From Bradyrhizobium sp. PSBB068 (lineage in GTDB: Bacteria; Pseudomonadota; Alphaproteobacteria; Rhizobiales; Xanthobacteraceae): a stretch of DNA of 64,000 nt. The notes below the pieces were generated by a model that ran no database searches, had not been told where the DNA came from, and saw only the letters and a program-made list of their open reading frames with translations. Positions 1-8,844 of the stretch are shown piece by piece. Numbering within the stretch: the first letter of the stretch is position 1; every line of letters begins with the position of its first letter. The position numbers were made by a program, and so were the translations under genes. The stretch lies in the NCBI GenBank assembly GCA_016839165.1, contig CP069300.1, positions 248,001 to 312,000 on the forward strand, written 5' to 3'.

Positions 1-1
1 C

Positions 2-2920
2 GCCGACGGCACCTACACGCTGACCGTGACCTTCAAGATCGGCACCGACCTCAACTTCGCGCAGGTGCTGGTGCAGAACCGCGTCTCCTCGGCGCTGTCG
101 CAACTGCCGACCGCGGTGCAGAACCAGGGCGTCACGGTGCAGAAGCGGTCGACCTCGATCCTGCTGTTCGTGACGCTGACCTCGCCGAACAAGACCTACG
201 ACAGCCTGTTCCTGTCGAACTACGCCACCATCAACATCCGCGACGAGCTGTCCCGCCTGCCGGGCGTCGGCAACGTCACCGTGTTCGGCGCCGGGCAATA
301 TTCGATGCGGGTCTGGCTCGATCCGAACAAGCTGCAGGCACGCGGGCTGATGCCGCAGGACGTGATCCAGGCGATCCAGCAGCAGAGCCAGCAGGTCACA
401 GCCGGCCAGGTCGGCGCGCCGCCGGCGCCGCAGGGGCAGGCGTTCCAGTACACGCTGAACGTCAACGGCCGGCTCGACGACGCGAGCCAGTTCGAGAACA
501 TCATCGTCAAGACCGGCAATGTCGGCGACGTCATCCGGGTCCGCGATCTCGGCTCGGTCGAGCTCGGCGCGCAGACCTACAGCCAGGTGTTCTCGCTCAA
601 CCAGAAGCCGGCCACCGGCATCGGCGTGTTCCTGTCGCCGGGCGCCAACGCACTGCAGGTCGAGAAGGAAGTGCAGAAGAAGGTGGCGCAGCTCGCCAAG
701 CAGTTCCCGCAGGACATCAAATACGACACGCCGTTCGACACCACCAAATTCGTCCAGGCCTCGATCGACGAGGTCTACCGGACGCTGATCGAGGCCGGCC
801 TCCTGGTGCTGGTCGTGATCCTTGTGTTCCTGCAGGATTGGCGGGCGATGCTGGTGCCGGCGACCACCGTGCCGGTCACCATCATCGGGGCGTTCGCGGC
901 GATGGCCGCGCTCGGCTTCACCATCAATTTGTCGACGCTGTTTGCGATCGTGCTGGCGATCGGCATCGTGGTCGACGACGCCATCGTCGTGGTCGAAGGC
1001 GCCGCGCACAATATCGAGCAGGGCATGTCCGGCCATGACGCCGCGATCAAGGCGATGGACGAATTGTTCGCGCCGATCGTCGGCATCACGCTGGTGCTGA
1101 TCTCGGTGTTCCTGCCGGCGGCGTTCCTGCCGGGGCTGACCGGCCGGATGTACGCGCAATTCGCCTTGGTGATCGCGGCGACCGCGCTGCTCAGCGCCGT
1201 CAATGCCGCGACCCTGAAGCCGACGCAGTGTGCGTTGTGGCTGCGTCCGCCGGTGCCGCCCGAGCAGCGCAACTTCTTCTACCGCGGCTTCAACGCAGTC
1301 TATGATCGGGTGGAACGGGGCTACACGCGGATCATCGGTGGCATTGCCGCCCACGCCAAGACCTCGGTCCTCGTTGCGCTGGTCCTGATCGGAATTGCCG
1401 GCTACGGGCTGTCGCGGGTGCCGACCGGCTTCATCCCGATCGAGGACCAGGGGTATCTGCTGGCCGCCGTGCAGTTGCCCGACGGCGCCGCGATCGATCG
1501 CACCCAGCAGGTGCTCGACAGGGTCACCGAGATCGCCCGCAAGACGCCGGGGGTCGAGCAGGTGGTTTCCATCGCCGGCATCTCCGCGCTCGACAATTCG
1601 TCGAGCCTTGCCAATGCCGGCGTCGCCTATGTGATCCTGAAGGACTGGGGCTCGCGCGGCCCGGGCGAGGATCTGCGCTCGCTGGTCTACGGCCTCAACG
1701 ACCGGCTTGCGGTGATCCCGGAGGCGCGCATTTTGGTCATCCCGCCGCCGCCGATCCAGGGCATCGGCAATGCCGCCGGCTTTGCCATGCAGGTGCAGCT
1801 GCGCGACGGCAACGCCGACTACGGCAAGCTGCAGGCGGTCACCGGCGCCGTCGTCAGCAATGCGCAGACGCAAAGCGCGCTGCAGCGGGTGCAGTCGTCG
1901 TTCCGCTCGATGGTGCCGCAGTTCGACGTCCAGGTCGATCGCGTCAAGACCGAGACCCTGCACGTCACCACCGACCAGATCTTCTCGACCCTGTCGTCCT
2001 ATCTCGGCGCCAGCTACGTCAACCAGTTCACCAAGTTCGGCCGCACCTTCCAGGTCTACACCCAGGCCGATGCGCAATACCGCCTGACCTTGCGCGACAT
2101 CCAGAACATGATGGTGCGCAACAGCAATGGCGACATGGTCCCGCTCGGCACGGTGGCGAACATCACGCCGTCGGTCGGGCCGTCGCTGATCAGCCTCTAC
2201 AACCTCTATCCGTCGGCCACCATCATCGGCCTGCCGTCGCAGGGCTACAGTTCCGGCCAGTCGATGAGCTTGATGGAGGAGATCGCCGCGAAGACGCTGC
2301 CGCCGGGCACCGGCTATGAGTGGACGGCGATGTCGTACCAGGAGAAGGAGGTCGGCAGCCAGATCTACTTCGTGTTCGCGCTGGCGCTGCTCCTGGTCTA
2401 CCTCGTGCTCGCCGGACAATATGAGAGCTGGTACGCGCCGATCTCGGTGATCCTGGCGGTGCCGCTGTCGCTGCTCGGGCCGATGCTGGTGCTGACTGCG
2501 CTCCGGATCGAGAACAACCTCTACACCCAGATCGGCACCATCCTGCTGATCGCGCTGTCGGCCAAGAACGCGATCCTGATCGTCGAGGTCGCGCTCGAGC
2601 ATCACATCCGCGACGGCAAGCCGGTGCTGGAATCGGCGATCGACGCGGCGCGCGCCCGGTTCCGGCCGATCCTGATGACCTCGTTTGCGTTCATCCTCGG
2701 CGTCTTGCCGCTGGTGATCGCGACCGGCGCCGGCGCCAACGCCCGCAAGTCGATCGGCATCACCGTGTTCTCAGGCATGATCGCCTCGACCTGCCTCGCG
2801 GTGCTGTTCGTGCCGGCGTTCTTCGTCGTGGTGCAGAATTTCGAGAACTGGCGCAAGGCGAAGAAGGGCAAGGCGGCCGGGCCGCAAGCCGCGCAGCAGG
2901 CGCCGGGCACGGCGCATTAG
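2..2920 (+). CDS. RND multidrug efflux permease (HAE1/AcrB-like), 5' end outside the window
   Basis: Inner-membrane trimeric pump subunit of the hydrophobe/amphiphile efflux family, which uses the proton gradient to export drugs through a periplasmic adaptor and an outer-membrane channel. The reading frame is open from base 2, so about 80-90 N-terminal residues of a usual 1040-1050 aa protein are missing; 972 residues are visible. The TM4 proton-relay aspartates lie in VVDDAIVVVE and the TM10 lysine in LSAKNAILIVE. The second periplasmic repeat and the last TM helices are present, with a basic, Ala/Gln-rich tail. The adaptor gene would be expected upstream, outside the window. Family is certain; substrates and the exact subfamily (MexF/BepE-like) are not. 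Confidence 0.95.
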   Translation, partial: ADGTYTLTVTFKIGTDLNFAQVLVQNRVSSALSQLPTAVQNQGVTVQKRSTSILLFVTLTSPNKTYDSLFLSNYATINIRDELSRLPGVGNVTVFGAGQYSMRVWLDPNKLQARGLMPQDVIQAIQQQSQQVTAGQVGAPPAPQGQAFQYTLNVNGRLDDASQFENIIVKTGNVGDVIRVRDLGSVELGAQTYSQVFSLNQKPATGIGVFLSPGANALQVEKEVQKKVAQLAKQFPQDIKYDTPFDTTKFVQASIDEVYRTLIEAGLLVLVVILVFLQDWRAMLVPATTVPVTIIGAFAAMAALGFTINLSTLFAIVLAIGIVVDDAIVVVEGAAHNIEQGMSGHDAAIKAMDELFAPIVGITLVLISVFLPAAFLPGLTGRMYAQFALVIAATALLSAVNAATLKPTQCALWLRPPVPPEQRNFFYRGFNAVYDRVERGYTRIIGGIAAHAKTSVLVALVLIGIAGYGLSRVPTGFIPIEDQGYLLAAVQLPDGAAIDRTQQVLDRVTEIARKTPGVEQVVSIAGISALDNSSSLANAGVAYVILKDWGSRGPGEDLRSLVYGLNDRLAVIPEARILVIPPPPIQGIGNAAGFAMQVQLRDGNADYGKLQAVTGAVVSNAQTQSALQRVQSSFRSMVPQFDVQVDRVKTETLHVTTDQIFSTLSSYLGASYVNQFTKFGRTFQVYTQADAQYRLTLRDIQNMMVRNSNGDMVPLGTVANITPSVGPSLISLYNLYPSATIIGLPSQGYSSGQSMSLMEEIAAKTLPPGTGYEWTAMSYQEKEVGSQIYFVFALALLLVYLVLAGQYESWYAPISVILAVPLSLLGPMLVLTALRIENNLYTQIGTILLIALSAKNAILIVEVALEHHIRDGKPVLESAIDAARARFRPILMTSFAFILGVLPLVIATGAGANARKSIGITVFSGMIASTCLAVLFVPAFFVVVQNFENWRKAKKGKAAGPQAAQQAPGTAH

Positions 2921-2939
2921 CCCCGCGCACCTACCTATC

Positions 2940-3098
2940 CCCGTCACCCCCGCGCAAAGGCTTCGCCTTTGTCGCGGGAGGAGGCCGCAAAGCGGCCGTC
3001 TCGAAGGGTCGACGGCTCGGCGCCATCTGCGCCGCCAAACCGGGGCCGTGGATCCTTCGAGGCGCGCAAGAGCGCGCACCTCAGCATGACGGAACCGA
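2940..3098. repeat. Intergenic repeat with several short palindromes
   Basis: Non-coding stretch between the RND gene and the convergent oxidoreductase gene. It holds nested inverted segments (AAAGGCTTCGCCTTT, GCCGCAAAGCGGC, GCGCGCAAGAGCGCGC). From memory this arrangement resembles a dispersed Bradyrhizobium intergenic repeat; only one copy is in this window, so family membership is recollection. It could also end transcription from both sides. Confidence 0.45.
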
Positions 3099-3110
3099 GA
3101 GCTTTTGCCC

Positions 3111-4112
3111 CTACACCTTCACCATGCGCTTGCCGCGGTTCTCGCCGGCGAGCAGCCCGATCAGCGCCTGCGGCGTGTTCTCGATGCCGTCGATGACGTC
3201 CTCCTGCACTTTCAGTTTGCCGGAGGAGACCCAGGACTGCAGGTCGGCGAGCGCGGCGTCGCGCTGGTCCATGTAGTCCATCACGATGAAGCCCTGCATG
3301 ACCAGCCGCTTCACCACGATCAGGCCGGGCACGCCGCGCGGGCCGTGCGCGGAGGGCACGCCGTCATATTGCGAGATCGCGCCGCAGCAGGCGATGCGGC
3401 CGCGGTTGTTCATCTGGGAGAGGCAGGCCTCCAGGATGTCGCCGCCGACATTGTCGAAATAGACGTCGATGCCCTTCGGCGCCGCTGATCGCAGTGCCTT
3501 GTAGGTGGCGCCGTCCTTGTAGTCGACCGCGGCGTCGAAGCCGAGCTCTGACGTCAGCCAGTGGCACTTGTCCTTGCCGCCGGCGATGCCGACCACCCGG
3601 CAGCCCTTGATCTTGGCGATCTGGCCGACGATCGAGCCGACCGAGCCGGCCGCCGCCGACACCACCACGGTCTCGCCTTCCTTGGGCTTTCCGACATGGA
3701 GCAGGCCGAAATAGGCGGTCAGGCCGGCGATGCCGTAGACGCTGAGCAGGTGCGTCATCGGCTCGAGCTTCGGCATCTTCGAAAGGTGTTTGGCGGGCAC
3801 GGTGGCGTAATCCTGCCAGCCGGTGTCGCCGAACACGATATCGCCCGGCTTGAGGCCTGGGTCATTCGACGACACCACTTCGGCGATGCTGCCGCCGGCC
3901 ATCACGGTGTTGGCTTCGACCGCAGCACGGTAGGTGGCGCCGTGCATCCAGGCGCGGTTGGCGGCATCGAGCGAGATGTAGCGCGTCCGCACCAGCGCCT
4001 CGCCCTCCTTCGGCGCGGGGATGGTGGCGTTGGTCAGGCGAAAATGCTCGGGGCCGAGTTTGCCGGTCGGCTTTTCAACCAGCAGGATCTGGCGATTGAT
4101 GGTGTCGTTCAT
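3111..4112 (-). CDS. NADP-dependent oxidoreductase, zinc-independent MDR family (curcumin/alkenal reductase type)
   Basis: A 333-aa medium-chain dehydrogenase/reductase without the catalytic zinc ligands. Relatives such as CurA reduce activated double bonds of alkenals and enones with NADPH. The nucleotide-binding fold is seen in VVVSAAAGSVGSIVGQIAK, followed by GIAGGKDKC and the family segment DVYFDNVGGDILE. The reading frame continues upstream to 4229, but the ATG at 4112 is preceded by GGGGGAG at good spacing and gives the family N-terminus MNDTINRQILL. It is convergent with the RND gene and divergent from the symporter gene at 4331. The physiological substrate is unknown. Confidence 0.9.
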   Translation of the reverse strand: MNDTINRQILLVEKPTGKLGPEHFRLTNATIPAPKEGEALVRTRYISLDAANRAWMHGATYRAAVEANTVMAGGSIAEVVSSNDPGLKPGDIVFGDTGWQDYATVPAKHLSKMPKLEPMTHLLSVYGIAGLTAYFGLLHVGKPKEGETVVVSAAAGSVGSIVGQIAKIKGCRVVGIAGGKDKCHWLTSELGFDAAVDYKDGATYKALRSAAPKGIDVYFDNVGGDILEACLSQMNNRGRIACCGAISQYDGVPSAHGPRGVPGLIVVKRLVMQGFIVMDYMDQRDAALADLQSWVSSGKLKVQEDVIDGIENTPQALIGLLAGENRGKRMVKV

Positions 4113-4330
4113 TGGCGATGTCTCCCCCTCGCGTTGGTCGTTTCGCATGCAGTTTGACTGCGACGCGCGCAGCTTAGTGCACAGATTGTGCGCTGCATGA
4201 ACGCTAGTCCCGGCGCTGGCATTCCACAACGGGAACAGATCGGCAAAGTCCCGCTGGACGCGAAGCGTGTTGCGTAGCTGCGTAAATCTGCCACACTTGC
4301 CTTACGCCGGGAACTTACGGGGGTAAGAGA

Positions 4331-5620
4331 ATGTCGAACAGGTTTACGCAGTACATCCTGATTGCGATGGTCCTTGGCATCGCAATGGGGACGATCGTCT
4401 TCAACTATCTTCCTGACAGCCGTGCCGAGATCGCCGCCGACGTCAACCTGATCGCGATGCTGTTTCTGCGCCTGATCAAGATGATCATCGCGCCGCTGGT
4501 GTTCGCCACCCTCGTTGGCGGCATTGCCCATATGGGAAGCGGCGCCAAGCTCGGGCGCATCTTCGCCAAGACCATGGGCTGGTTCGTCTCCGCCTCCTTC
4601 ATCTCGCTGCTGCTCGGCCTCGTGATGGTCAATCTGTTGCAGCCCGGCGCCAATTTCCCCGGCACACTGCCCGACAAGGCGCAGTCCACCGGCCTGCCGG
4701 TCTCGGCGTTCTCGATCGAGAAATTCCTGACCCATCTGATCCCGACCTCGATCGCGGATGCGATGGCGCAGAACGAGATCCTGCAGATCGTGGTGTTCGC
4801 GGTGTTCTTCGCGGTCGCGCTCGGCGCCATGCCCGAGCGGTCGAAGCCGATCATGAGCCTGATCGACGACCTCGCCCATATCATGCTGAAGGTCACCGGC
4901 TATGTGATGCTGTTCGCGCCGATCGCGGTGTGGGCAGCGATCATGGCGACCGTCTCGAAGAACGGCCTCGGCGTGCTCTGGAAGCTGATCGTCTTCATGG
5001 GCGGCTTCTATCTGTCGCTGCTGATCCTGTGGGGCATCCTGGTCGCGGTCGGCTTCATCGTGATCGGGCCGCGCTACAGTCACCTGCTGCGGCTGATCCG
5101 CGAACCGCTGATGATCGCGTTTTCGACCGCCTCTTCGGAGGCGGCCTATCCGAAGACGCTGGAGGGGCTGAACAAGTTCGGCGCCTCCTCGCGGATATCG
5201 GCTTTCGTGCTGCCGCTCGGCTATTCGTTCAATCTCGACGGCACGATGATGTACTGCACCTTCGCGAGCATCTTCATCGCGCAGACCTACCATATCGAGA
5301 TGTCGCTCGGCACGCAGCTCGCGATGCTGGCAACCTTGATGATCACCTCCAAAGGCGTCGCCGGCGTGCCGCGCGCGTCGCTGGTGGTGATCGCCTCGAC
5401 GCTGTCGCAGTTCGGCATCCCCGAGGCCGGGTTGCTGATGATCATGGGCATCGACACCTTCCTCGACATGGGCCGCAGCGCCACCAACGTGATCGGCAAC
5501 TCGCTGGCGACCGCCGTGGTCGCGAAGTGGGAGGGCGAGCTGAAGGCCGAGCACGAGCTCGGGCCCGACGACGCGGTGCCGCAGGACGCGGTGCCCGGCG
5601 CCGTGATGGCCGGCCATTGA
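4331..5620 (+). CDS. Dicarboxylate/amino acid:cation symporter (DAACS family, DctA/GltP-like)
   Basis: A 429-aa inner-membrane secondary transporter that takes up C4-dicarboxylates or acidic amino acids with H+ or Na+. Family signatures are in order: the serine-containing hairpin SSEAAYPKTLEGLNKFG, the TM7 segment GYSFNLDGTMMY, SKGVAGVPRASLVVIA in the second hairpin, and DMGRSATNVIGN in TM8. Eight hydrophobic segments fit the family fold. The start at 4331 follows GGGGGTAAGAGA. It is followed after 12 bp by a periplasmic glutamate/aspartate-type binding protein, probably in one transcript, which suggests acidic amino acids, although DAACS carriers do not normally need a binding protein. Confidence 0.93.
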   Translation: MSNRFTQYILIAMVLGIAMGTIVFNYLPDSRAEIAADVNLIAMLFLRLIKMIIAPLVFATLVGGIAHMGSGAKLGRIFAKTMGWFVSASFISLLLGLVMVNLLQPGANFPGTLPDKAQSTGLPVSAFSIEKFLTHLIPTSIADAMAQNEILQIVVFAVFFAVALGAMPERSKPIMSLIDDLAHIMLKVTGYVMLFAPIAVWAAIMATVSKNGLGVLWKLIVFMGGFYLSLLILWGILVAVGFIVIGPRYSHLLRLIREPLMIAFSTASSEAAYPKTLEGLNKFGASSRISAFVLPLGYSFNLDGTMMYCTFASIFIAQTYHIEMSLGTQLAMLATLMITSKGVAGVPRASLVVIASTLSQFGIPEAGLLMIMGIDTFLDMGRSATNVIGNSLATAVVAKWEGELKAEHELGPDDAVPQDAVPGAVMAGH

Positions 5621-5632
5621 CGGGAGGGATGC

Positions 5633-6562
5633 ATGCATCGCGCCCGCTGGAGGCCGATCCGGGCTGAGCGCCGGTTGCTGTCGGCATGTCTGCTGGCAGC
5701 AAGCCTGCTCACCGGACCGGCGTCCGCACAGCCGGCGGGCGAAGGGCTCAGCCCCACGCTCGCCAACATCAAGGCCACGCACACGGTGCGGATCGGCTAT
5801 CGCGAGAGTTCGCCGCCGTTCTCGTTCCTCGATCACTCCAACCGGCCGATCGGCTACAGCCTCGAGCTGTGCGATGCGATCGTCGACGAGATCGGGGCCG
5901 AGGTCGACGACGCCGGCCTCAAGGTCGACTACATCAAGGTCACCTCCGACGACCGCATTCCCGCGTTGGTCGACAAGAAGATCGATCTCGAATGCGGGTC
6001 GACCACGGCGAATGCGGAGCGTGGCAAGCAGGTCGCGTTCTCGCCGCTGATGTTCGTGGCCGGTACCAAGCTGATGGTGCCGAAAGCTTCGGGCGTCAAC
6101 CAGGTGGCCGATTTGAAGGGCAAGACCGTGGTGGTCACCAAGGGCACCACCAACGAGCAGGCGATCCACAATGTCGACGCCAAGCAACAGCTCGGCCTCA
6201 ACATCGTCACCGGCGGTGACCACGAGCAATCCTACCAGATGCTGGTGGACGGCAAGGCGGATGCGTTCGCGACCGACGACATCCTGCTCTACGGCCTGAT
6301 CGCGCGGCACAAGTCGCAGGACAAATTCCGCGTCACCGGCGACTATCTGTCCTACGATCCCTACGGCATCATGTACCGCAAGGGCGAGCCGCAGATGAAA
6401 GAGGTGGTCGAGCGTGCGTTCCGCAAGCTCGCCTCGAACCGCGACATCATCCCGCTCTACAACAAATGGTTCGTCGCGCGCCTGCCGACCGGCGAGAAGC
6501 TCAACGTCGCGCTGTCACCGCAGCTCGAGGAAGCCTTCAAGGTGCTCGACGAGAACCAGTAG
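5633..6562 (+). CDS. Amino-acid ABC transporter substrate-binding protein (GltI-like), orphan
   Basis: A 309-aa periplasmic binding protein of the bacterial extracellular family 3. A Sec signal peptide runs to about residue 30 (LLAASLLTGPASA). Family landmarks are VRIGYRESSPPFSFLD, GYSLELCDAIVDEI, DLECGSTTANAERGKQVAFS and DLKGKTVVVTKGTT. GGGAGGG precedes the ATG at 5633. No permease or ATPase gene of the same system is next to it, so it either serves a transporter encoded elsewhere or works with the DAACS carrier just upstream. The likely ligand is glutamate/aspartate or a related acidic solute. Confidence 0.9.
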   Translation: MHRARWRPIRAERRLLSACLLAASLLTGPASAQPAGEGLSPTLANIKATHTVRIGYRESSPPFSFLDHSNRPIGYSLELCDAIVDEIGAEVDDAGLKVDYIKVTSDDRIPALVDKKIDLECGSTTANAERGKQVAFSPLMFVAGTKLMVPKASGVNQVADLKGKTVVVTKGTTNEQAIHNVDAKQQLGLNIVTGGDHEQSYQMLVDGKADAFATDDILLYGLIARHKSQDKFRVTGDYLSYDPYGIMYRKGEPQMKEVVERAFRKLASNRDIIPLYNKWFVARLPTGEKLNVALSPQLEEAFKVLDENQ

Positions 6563-6572
6563 CTTCGGTATG

Positions 6573-7544
6573 TCACCCGTCGTCCCGGCTTTCGCCGGGG
6601 CGACCAACTTGTTCAAACACCGCGTCCAGCGCCGCGTGATACGCAGCTTCGACCAACGCCGGATGCCGGCGGCCCAGCGCCTCCATCTTCACGCCGGAAT
6701 TCACCTCGAGCACTTTCCACGCACCATCGGCACGCACGACGTCGATGGAGGCGAAGCGGATGCCGACAGCCTGCGCGGCCTTGATGGCGAGCGCGGTGCA
6801 GGCGTCGCGTGTCGCATCATCAGCGATCAGCATGGGCTCGGCACCGGCGTCGAGATTGTGCCGCCAGTTCAGCAGGAGCCGCTCGCCGGCCGGTGGAATG
6901 GCGTCGAGCGCGGCGGCGTCGAAATCCTCGGGGAGAGTCTTGAGCTGCTCGGCGGTCGCGCTCGCCTGCGCCAGCGCGCGGAGCGAATGGATGCCGTCGC
7001 CGACCACCATCGGGCGCGTCTTGCCGTAGACGATCAGTGCGTGCGCATCGAGCAGCACGACGCGCACCTCGTGCTCGATCTCGACATAGGGCGAGATCGC
7101 GAGACTTGGATGTGCGGCAAGGATGCGCGCGACCGCGGCCTCCAGCTGCGCCCGCGTCGTGACGCGGAAGACGAGCTCGCCGGATGTCCCCTCGTTAGGC
7201 TTGACGACAAGCCCGCGCGGATGCTGGTCGAGCAGCAGCCGCATCGCCTCCAGCGAGTCCGATCCCGGGATGTGCTTGCTGAGCCTGCCGCCGAGAAACA
7301 ACGTGTGCGCAATGGCGGGAACGCCGGCCGATGCCAGCACCTCCGCGCAGGCCGATTTGTCGTTGGCGACCTGATGCGCGACTGCGCTGTTCAGCCCGAT
7401 GTCGTAACCGATCGCGAGCCGCCGCCGACGGCCCTTGGTCATGATGACCAGCCAGCCGCCCGACCGCACCTCGACCGCAATCGAGCGCGCCAGACAATAT
7501 TTTTTGATGGTTTCCAGGAAGATTCGCTGGCTGATCAGGACCAC
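6573..7544 (-). CDS. ATP-grasp protein (RimK / cyanophycin-synthetase-like)
   Basis: A 323-aa ATP-grasp enzyme expected to form an acyl phosphate and ligate it to an amine. Visible parts are the N-domain to about residue 80, the ATP-binding segment VVKPNEGTSGELVF, the adenine-side EIEHEVRVVLLD, and the Mg-binding C-terminal motif SIDVVRADGAWKVLEVNSG. A GTG at 7544 is taken as the start, with AAGGGA about 11 bp upstream. The last residues (GRPGESRDDG) and the stop are encoded by a palindromic repeat (6579-6604), so the tail is probably acquired. The 300-bp region upstream (7545-7842) is shared with the divergent reductase gene. Substrate unknown. Confidence 0.8.
   Translation of the reverse strand: MVLISQRIFLETIKKYCLARSIAVEVRSGGWLVIMTKGRRRRLAIGYDIGLNSAVAHQVANDKSACAEVLASAGVPAIAHTLFLGGRLSKHIPGSDSLEAMRLLLDQHPRGLVVKPNEGTSGELVFRVTTRAQLEAAVARILAAHPSLAISPYVEIEHEVRVVLLDAHALIVYGKTRPMVVGDGIHSLRALAQASATAEQLKTLPEDFDAAALDAIPPAGERLLLNWRHNLDAGAEPMLIADDATRDACTALAIKAAQAVGIRFASIDVVRADGAWKVLEVNSGVKMEALGRRHPALVEAAYHAALDAVFEQVGRPGESRDDG
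6579..6604. repeat. REP-like palindrome (GTCCCGGC..GCCGGGAC family)
   Basis: Short palindrome of the GTCGTCCCGGC-TTTC-GCCGGG type, also found at 8631-8750, 13219-13246 and 35157-35278. This copy lies inside the 3' end of the ATP-grasp gene and supplies its stop codon. Confidence 0.75.
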
Positions 7545-7842
7545 GAGATCATTTTCCCTTCACCACAGTATTCATAGCAATTATTTGCCAGATCGGCGTC
7601 GATCTCAGCAAGTAAATTACGTGCAGCGCCACGCGTTAACGATGGTCGTGGTTGAACCCCTGCGCGAAATCGAACGACTGCCATTCTGAGATCGCAATTG
7701 CACGCCAGTTGATCTTGACTATCTCATGCGCAGGGGCGATGGACACGCGAGATCTTCAATGATTTCGGCCACTTCTGCGCCGTCGCGAGCAGTCTAGAAA
7801 TCAAATCATTCTAAACCTGGTCAGTCGAGAAAACGAAAACAC
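7545..7842. other. Intergenic region between divergent genes
   Basis: Almost 300 bp between the ATP-grasp gene (minus) and fpr (plus), locally lower in GC. It should hold both promoters. I see no operator-like palindrome that I would defend. Confidence 0.4.
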
Positions 7843-8616
7843 ATGAGCGCGTTCTATCGAGAGAAGGTTCTTTCGGTTCAGCACTGGACCGATACGCTTT
7901 TCAGCTTCCGGGCCACCCGCGATTCCGGTTTCCGCTTCCAGAACGGGCAGTTCGCCATGATCGGCCTCGAGGTCGACGGCCGGCCGCTGCTGCGCGCCTA
8001 TTCGATGGCGAGCGCCAATCACGAGGAAGAGCTCGAGTTCTTCTCGATCAAGGTGCAGGACGGCCCGCTCACCTCCAAGCTGCAGAAGATCCGCGAGGGC
8101 GACACTATCCTGGTCGGCCGCAAGGCGACCGGCACGCTGATCACCGACAATCTGATCCCCGGCAAGCGGCTGATGCTGCTGTCGACCGGCACCGGACTGG
8201 CGCCGTTCGCGAGCCTGATCAAGGACCCCGAGGTCTATGATCGCTACGACCAGATCCTGCTGGTGCATGGCTGCCGCCAGGTCTCCGAGCTCGGCTATGG
8301 CGAGGAGCTGGTCGCCAAGCTGCGCGACGACGAGCTGTTCGGGCCGCTGCTGTCCGAGAAGCTGTCCTACTATCCGACCGTGACGCGCGAGCCGTTCCGC
8401 AACCGCGGACGCATCACCGACCTGATCACCTCGAACCAGCTGTTCACCGACCTGCATCAGGGTCCGCTCGACATCGAGACCGACCGCATCATGATGTGCG
8501 GCAGCCCGGCGATGCTGGAAGAGCTCAAGCAGCTGTTCGAGACCCGCGGCTTCAAGGAAGGCAGCGGCAACACGCCCGGTCACTTCGTGATCGAGAAGGC
8601 GTTCGTCGAGCGCTGA
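7843..8616 (+). CDS. fpr: Ferredoxin--NADP(+) reductase
   Basis: A 257-aa FAD enzyme that exchanges electrons between NADPH and ferredoxin or flavodoxin, serving redox balance and biosynthetic ferredoxins. The FAD-binding site is RAYSMAS, the NADP-binding site is LLSTGTGLAPFASLIKD, and the C-terminus GHFVIEKAFVER is typical of subclass I bacterial FPRs. MMCGSPAML is the usual NADP ribose-region motif. It is preceded by about 300 bp of intergenic DNA, so it probably has its own promoter, and is followed by a paired inverted repeat. Confidence 0.95.
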   Translation: MSAFYREKVLSVQHWTDTLFSFRATRDSGFRFQNGQFAMIGLEVDGRPLLRAYSMASANHEEELEFFSIKVQDGPLTSKLQKIREGDTILVGRKATGTLITDNLIPGKRLMLLSTGTGLAPFASLIKDPEVYDRYDQILLVHGCRQVSELGYGEELVAKLRDDELFGPLLSEKLSYYPTVTREPFRNRGRITDLITSNQLFTDLHQGPLDIETDRIMMCGSPAMLEELKQLFETRGFKEGSGNTPGHFVIEKAFVER

Positions 8617-8630
8617 GACCGCTTAAGACT

Positions 8631-8750
8631 GTCGTCCTGGCGAAAGCCAGGACCCATTACCATCACTCTCGGTTTTGCGAAGGCTGGGGCCCCATCAGGC
8701 TTCAGCTTTTTGCATTTGGGGTTATGGGTCCTGGCCTTCGCCAGGACGAC
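8631..8750. repeat. Paired REP-like palindromes in inverted orientation
   Basis: Two copies of the GTCCTGGC-GAAAGCC-AGGAC type palindrome (8631-8653 and 8728-8750) face each other across about 74 bp, after fpr. The whole unit could fold into a long hairpin and may end fpr transcription. A similar pair is at 35157-35278. Confidence 0.75.
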
Positions 8751-8844
8751 GGCTGTGGTGGTGGCGTGCACCATTTGTGTGTTGCTATAACTCACCCCAA
8801 CGCCGCGCAGCCCTTTCCGAACGCGGCGACCAGGGAGCCGCGCC

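Noticed and set aside
4109..6310. 733-codon open frame on the minus strand across the symporter and binding-protein genes
   Set aside because: Product is full of His/Arg/Asp/Gln repeats typical for the antisense of GC-rich coding DNA; both plus-strand genes are clear families.
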